A stretch of 64,000 nt of DNA from Loktanella sp. IMCC34160 (GTDB lineage: Bacteria > Pseudomonadota > Alphaproteobacteria > Rhodobacterales > Rhodobacteraceae): assembly GCF_004145845.1 (NCBI RefSeq), contig NZ_SELP01000007.1, forward strand, positions 1 to 64,000, written 5' to 3'. The notes under the pieces were generated by a model that did no database searches, was not told the origin of the DNA, and worked only from the letters and a program-made list of their open reading frames with translations. Positions 60,897 to 64,000 of the stretch are shown here, one piece after another (positions within the stretch are counted from its first letter, which is position 1; every line of letters begins with the position of its first letter). The translations under genes and the position numbers were made by a program.

Positions 60897-61933
60897 GGCT
60901 GCACCACCGCCGCCGTCCATTCGTTCAGGAACCGTTGCCGTTTCAACGGATCGACGAAGACCAGAAGCCCGGGGTCCAGCCGGATCGGGCGCAGATAGGG
61001 GTCGGCGGCGAGCGCGGCCTCGGAAATCGGGGGCAGGCCGGTTTCCGATGCAATCAACCTTTGCCCGTCCCCGGACAACAGGAAATCCACAAAGGCCCCG
61101 GCCGCATCCGGGTTGGGCGCGGTGCGGGGGATCAGCGCCGTCCGCAGCAGCACATGGGTGAAATCCTCGAACGCGACGATCCGCGCGTCGCCGTCCGGGT
61201 CCAGCTGCGCCTCGGCGTATGATCCCAGCACGTTATAGGCCAGCGCAAGTTTGCCCGATTGCACATCGGCGATCATCGCGCCGGTGGTGTCATAGAGGCG
61301 CGGCGACAGGCCGCCCATGACCTCGGACAGCCGCCAATAGGTATCTGACTGGCGGGCGTCCTGCGTGGCAAACAGGTATCCCGCGCCAGACCGGTTCGGG
61401 TCATAGGTGCCGATCCGCCCGTCGAAGGCCTCTGGCCGGTCGCGCAGGGCGCGGATCAGATCGGACCGCGTGCGGGGCAGGGGGCCGTCAAAGGCGCGGG
61501 CCGAGGCGATCATCACCACCGGTTCCTGCGCAAAGGCAAAAAGTTGATCCCGCCAACGGGCCCAACCGGGCAGGGCCTGCGTGGGCGCACTGCGGTGCGA
61601 CAGGGCAAACCCGTCATTGGCCAGCTTCATTTGCAGGTCCATCGCAGAAGACACCGCAAGGTCAAAGGCGGCCCCTTCATCGTGCAGCGCCTTATAGACC
61701 TCTTGCGTGCTGGCCACGGTATAGTGGATAGGCACATCGGGATTGTCGGCCTGAAACGCGTCCAACAGGGGCGCGAAAATCTCGGTGTCGGTGGTCGACA
61801 GGATACGCAGCGGCGCTGTGGGGGCACCCGAGGGGGCGGGAAAGACCTGTTCCTCCTCAACATCGAACCCAAGGGCCAACCGGGGCAGGGCGACGCAGAA
61901 AGCGATTACAAGGGCAGCGATAGTTCGGCGCAT
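60893..61933 (-). CDS. Periplasmic solute-binding protein encoded with a two-component system
   Basis: 346 residues from the ATG at 61933, with a strong AAGGAGG site; it overlaps the kinase gene by 28 nt. Signal peptide AALVIAFCVALPRLALGF. The mature part resembles iron/organic-anion type binding proteins (LRILSTTDTEIFAPLLDAFQ; YNPNRSGAGYLF-like TYDPNRSGAGYLF; GKLALAYNVLGSYA). No permease follows, so it may act as a periplasmic ligand presenter for the kinase rather than as part of a transporter; inference. Confidence 0.8.
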   Translation of the reverse strand: MRRTIAALVIAFCVALPRLALGFDVEEEQVFPAPSGAPTAPLRILSTTDTEIFAPLLDAFQADNPDVPIHYTVASTQEVYKALHDEGAAFDLAVSSAMDLQMKLANDGFALSHRSAPTQALPGWARWRDQLFAFAQEPVVMIASARAFDGPLPRTRSDLIRALRDRPEAFDGRIGTYDPNRSGAGYLFATQDARQSDTYWRLSEVMGGLSPRLYDTTGAMIADVQSGKLALAYNVLGSYAEAQLDPDGDARIVAFEDFTHVLLRTALIPRTAPNPDAAGAFVDFLLSGDGQRLIASETGLPPISEAALAADPYLRPIRLDPGLLVFVDPLKRQRFLNEWTAAVVQP

Positions 61934-63303
61934 GTGCCGCCTCCTTCCCGTTCGGTGATGCGGAACTCTCCGCCCTGCGCGCGGGCGACCTCGCGCACGA
62001 TGGTCAGGCCAAGGCCCGATCCCACCACATCGGCCACGTTGGTGCCGCGCCGAAACCGGCCCGTCAACTGCGTCGTGCGGGCGCCTGACAGCCCGCGCCC
62101 CCGGTCCAGCACGCGGATCACGGCCCGCCCCCCGTCGGTGCCGACCGTGACGGCGACCGACCCGTCGGGCAGGGAATATTTGATCGCGTTGTCCAGCAGG
62201 TTGCGCAGCGCGGATTCGACCAAAAGCCGGTCGGCGGTGATCTCGACCGGCGGGGCGCAAAGGTCGGTCGTCAAGTCGATGTCGCGGATGTCGGCGGTTG
62301 GTCCGAAACTGTCCGACATGTCGCGGGCCAACTGGCACAGGTCGATCCGTTCCTCGGTCCGCTGGTCGGTGCGATAGACGACCGCTGCATGGTCCAGCAA
62401 CTGGCCCGCCGACCGGGCGCTGTCGTCGGCGGCGCGGATCATCGCGCGCAGGCTATCGCGGGTGGCTTCGTCATCGGTTTTGCGCAGGGCAATTTCGGCC
62501 TGGGTGCGCAGGGTGGCCAGCGGTGTGCGGATATGGTGGGCGGCTTCGGCGATAAAGGTTTCGGTCCGCGACAGGGCCCCCGACAGCCGCGCGATGAACC
62601 CGTTCAGGGCCCGCACCAGCGGCGCAAGTTCCGACGGAACCGGGCGTTCCACCGGGCGCAGATCATCCGGGCCGCGCCGCCCCACAGCCTCTGCCAGTCG
62701 CTGCACGGGGTTCAGGACCGACCGCGCGGTGATGACGGACAGCACGGCGGCAAGGGCAAAGAACCCCAGCCCCAGCAGCGCCGCCCGGTTGGCCATCTGC
62801 GCGACAATCGCGTCCTTGGCACCGCGCGTTTGGGCGACGATCACCATGACCTCGGTATTGCGCCCCTCGACCAGCACCGACCGGACGACCGCCGCTGCCC
62901 GCACCTCGGACCCATCGTAGGATGTGGTAAAGAACCGGGGGTCCAGCCCGCTGCCCGGCGGGCTTTCGGGTAGGGCAAGGTCGGGGTAGCCGGTGACCGT
63001 CTCGCCGCCCACAAGGATGCGGTAGAACACCCGGTCCTCGCCGATGGAACCGAGCATGGAAAAGGCGGTGTAGGGGATGTCGATGGACACCCCGTCCTCG
63101 CCGCCGCGCAATTCCTCGGCAATGGCGATGGTGGCCGCGCCAAGGATGCTGTCCTGCGTGGTTTCGACCGCTGTATCGGCCACGCCCCGGACGGACAGAT
63201 ACAAAAGCCCCGACAGAACCGCCGCCACGATCAGCAGTTGCACCACGAGTTGGCGGCGAATCGATCCCCCGGTGGCGGGGCGGAGATGGGGGCGGTTCAC
63301 CAC
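61906..63303 (-). CDS. Sensor histidine kinase (TctE-like)
   Basis: 465 residues. First membrane segment about 19-37, then a periplasmic 2CSK_N-like sensor domain (about 40-170) and a second membrane segment (about 175-195). HAMP follows, the phospho-acceptor His256 in AAHHIRTPLATLRTQAEIAL, and the ATP domain (LLDNAIKYSLPDGS; DRGRGL; GSGLGLTIVREVAR). Partner of the regulator 4 bp upstream and of the binding protein that overlaps its 3' end. Confidence 0.95.
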   Translation of the reverse strand: MVNRPHLRPATGGSIRRQLVVQLLIVAAVLSGLLYLSVRGVADTAVETTQDSILGAATIAIAEELRGGEDGVSIDIPYTAFSMLGSIGEDRVFYRILVGGETVTGYPDLALPESPPGSGLDPRFFTTSYDGSEVRAAAVVRSVLVEGRNTEVMVIVAQTRGAKDAIVAQMANRAALLGLGFFALAAVLSVITARSVLNPVQRLAEAVGRRGPDDLRPVERPVPSELAPLVRALNGFIARLSGALSRTETFIAEAAHHIRTPLATLRTQAEIALRKTDDEATRDSLRAMIRAADDSARSAGQLLDHAAVVYRTDQRTEERIDLCQLARDMSDSFGPTADIRDIDLTTDLCAPPVEITADRLLVESALRNLLDNAIKYSLPDGSVAVTVGTDGGRAVIRVLDRGRGLSGARTTQLTGRFRRGTNVADVVGSGLGLTIVREVARAQGGEFRITEREGGGTCAELSLPL

Positions 63304-63307
63304 CTGC

Positions 63308-63973
63308 CTAATCCGTCACCAGCCGATATCCGACCCCGCGCACCGTTTCGATCCGGGCCGCCGATCCGTCCAGTTTCTTGCGCAACCGGCCCACATAAAC
63401 CTCGATCGCGTTGTCGGTCACGGCCTCGGTGGCCGAGAACAGCCGGTCGCACAATTGGCCCTTCGAATAGATGCGGCCGGGGGCGGCCAGAAGGATCTCG
63501 AACAGGCGCAGTTCGCGGTTGCGCAACTCCCGGTCTGCCCCCGCGACCCGGACCGTGGCCGACAGCGGATCAAAGGTCAGATCGGCAAAGCTGACCGAAG
63601 GGGAAGAAGTGCCCATACGCCGCCGCAGAACCGCGCGAACGCGGGCCTCCAGTTCATTGAAATCAAATGGTTTCGTGACGTAGTCATCGGCCCCGGTATC
63701 CAGCAGGGCGACCCTGTCCGATACCGCCGAGCGTGCGGTCATCACGATCACCGGTGTGTCGCGCTTGGCCCGCCTGTGGGCGGCCAGAAAATCGCGTCCG
63801 TCCCCATCGGGCAACATGATGTCCAGAAGGATCAGGTCATAGGTCGCGGCGGCCAGATGGTCCTCTGCCTCGGACAGGGTTCCGGCGATATCCACCCCAT
63901 GTCCGTCCAACGCCAGCCGGTCCGCGACCGACCGGGCCAGATCCGGGTTATCTTCGACCAGCAGAAAGCGCAC
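63308..63973 (-). CDS. OmpR-family response regulator (TctD-like)
   Basis: 221 residues from a GTG at 63973, preceded by AGGGAG. Receiver: EDN (7-9), phospho-acceptor Asp51 in LLDIMLPDGDG, MTARS, KPFDFNEL. C-terminal winged helix with LRNRELRLFEILLAAPG and NAIEVYVGRLRKKLDGS. First gene of the regulator-kinase-binding-protein operon. Complete inside the window. Confidence 0.96.
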   Translation of the reverse strand: MRFLLVEDNPDLARSVADRLALDGHGVDIAGTLSEAEDHLAAATYDLILLDIMLPDGDGRDFLAAHRRAKRDTPVIVMTARSAVSDRVALLDTGADDYVTKPFDFNELEARVRAVLRRRMGTSSPSVSFADLTFDPLSATVRVAGADRELRNRELRLFEILLAAPGRIYSKGQLCDRLFSATEAVTDNAIEVYVGRLRKKLDGSAARIETVRGVGYRLVTD

Positions 63974-64000
63974 GCGGTTCTCCCTTGCCTGAAAAAAGTG

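Overview
The window looks like a high-GC alphaproteobacterial chromosome segment, most likely Rhodobacteraceae (Roseobacter group). This rests on the protein families present, the dense 4-nt-overlap operons, the prpE/maeB arrangement with TTTGCAAA-type boxes, and the short GC-rich inverted repeats at gene ends. It is inferred from content; no rRNA or tRNA gene is present to confirm it.

Layout. 0-7.8 kb: a carbohydrate or polyol uptake locus. It has a GMC oxidoreductase cut by the window edge, a winged-helix/solute-binding fusion regulator, a zinc alcohol dehydrogenase, a periplasmic sugar-binding protein, and a divergent RbsC/RbsC/RbsA-type importer. 8-11.2 kb: a DUF4173 membrane protein in an operon with a response regulator and histidine kinase. 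11.6-14.5 kb: a DUF1835-like protein, then DUF2269 and an SDR-DoxX fusion. 14.8-17.4 kb: a three-gene operon of an NrtR-like Nudix regulator, a soluble SPFH protein and a divergent NAD-kinase-fold protein, behind a consensus promoter and a concentric dyad operator. 17.8-25.9 kb: the most unusual region. Seven genes on the minus strand (small protein, glycine-rich protein, CxxC protein, charge-segregated coiled-coil protein, small protein, subtilisin-lysozyme fusion, patatin phospholipase) face a SARP-type (OmpR-wHTH + BTAD) regulator. The shared intergenic region holds four direct heptamers at exact 11-bp spacing, the arrangement known for SARP binding sites.

26-36 kb: an unknown secreted protein, a decayed peptide-binding-protein gene, a choline-sulfatase-like sulfatase, then a LacI regulator preceded by two tandem operators and translationally coupled to a complete sugar ABC system with a GH32/43-like glycosidase. 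36-44.7 kb: housekeeping and carbon metabolism (DUF817, glyA, nadK, YegP, prpE, maeB). 44.9-49.4 kb: a tight nucleoside-salvage operon cdd-deoA-deoB-add-upp. 49.4-64 kb: a SPOR-domain envelope protein, an inactivated M48-like protein, two aminotransferases, several small proteins including a 54-residue Tat-leader protein, valS, an AsnC/ornithine-decarboxylase pair, and a response regulator-kinase-solute binding protein operon. A family of 18-20 bp inverted repeats sits at gene 3' ends between 53.3 and 59.2 kb.

No integrase, transposase, CRISPR array, tRNA or rRNA gene was recognised. Protein families were assigned by eye from motifs; no database search was possible.
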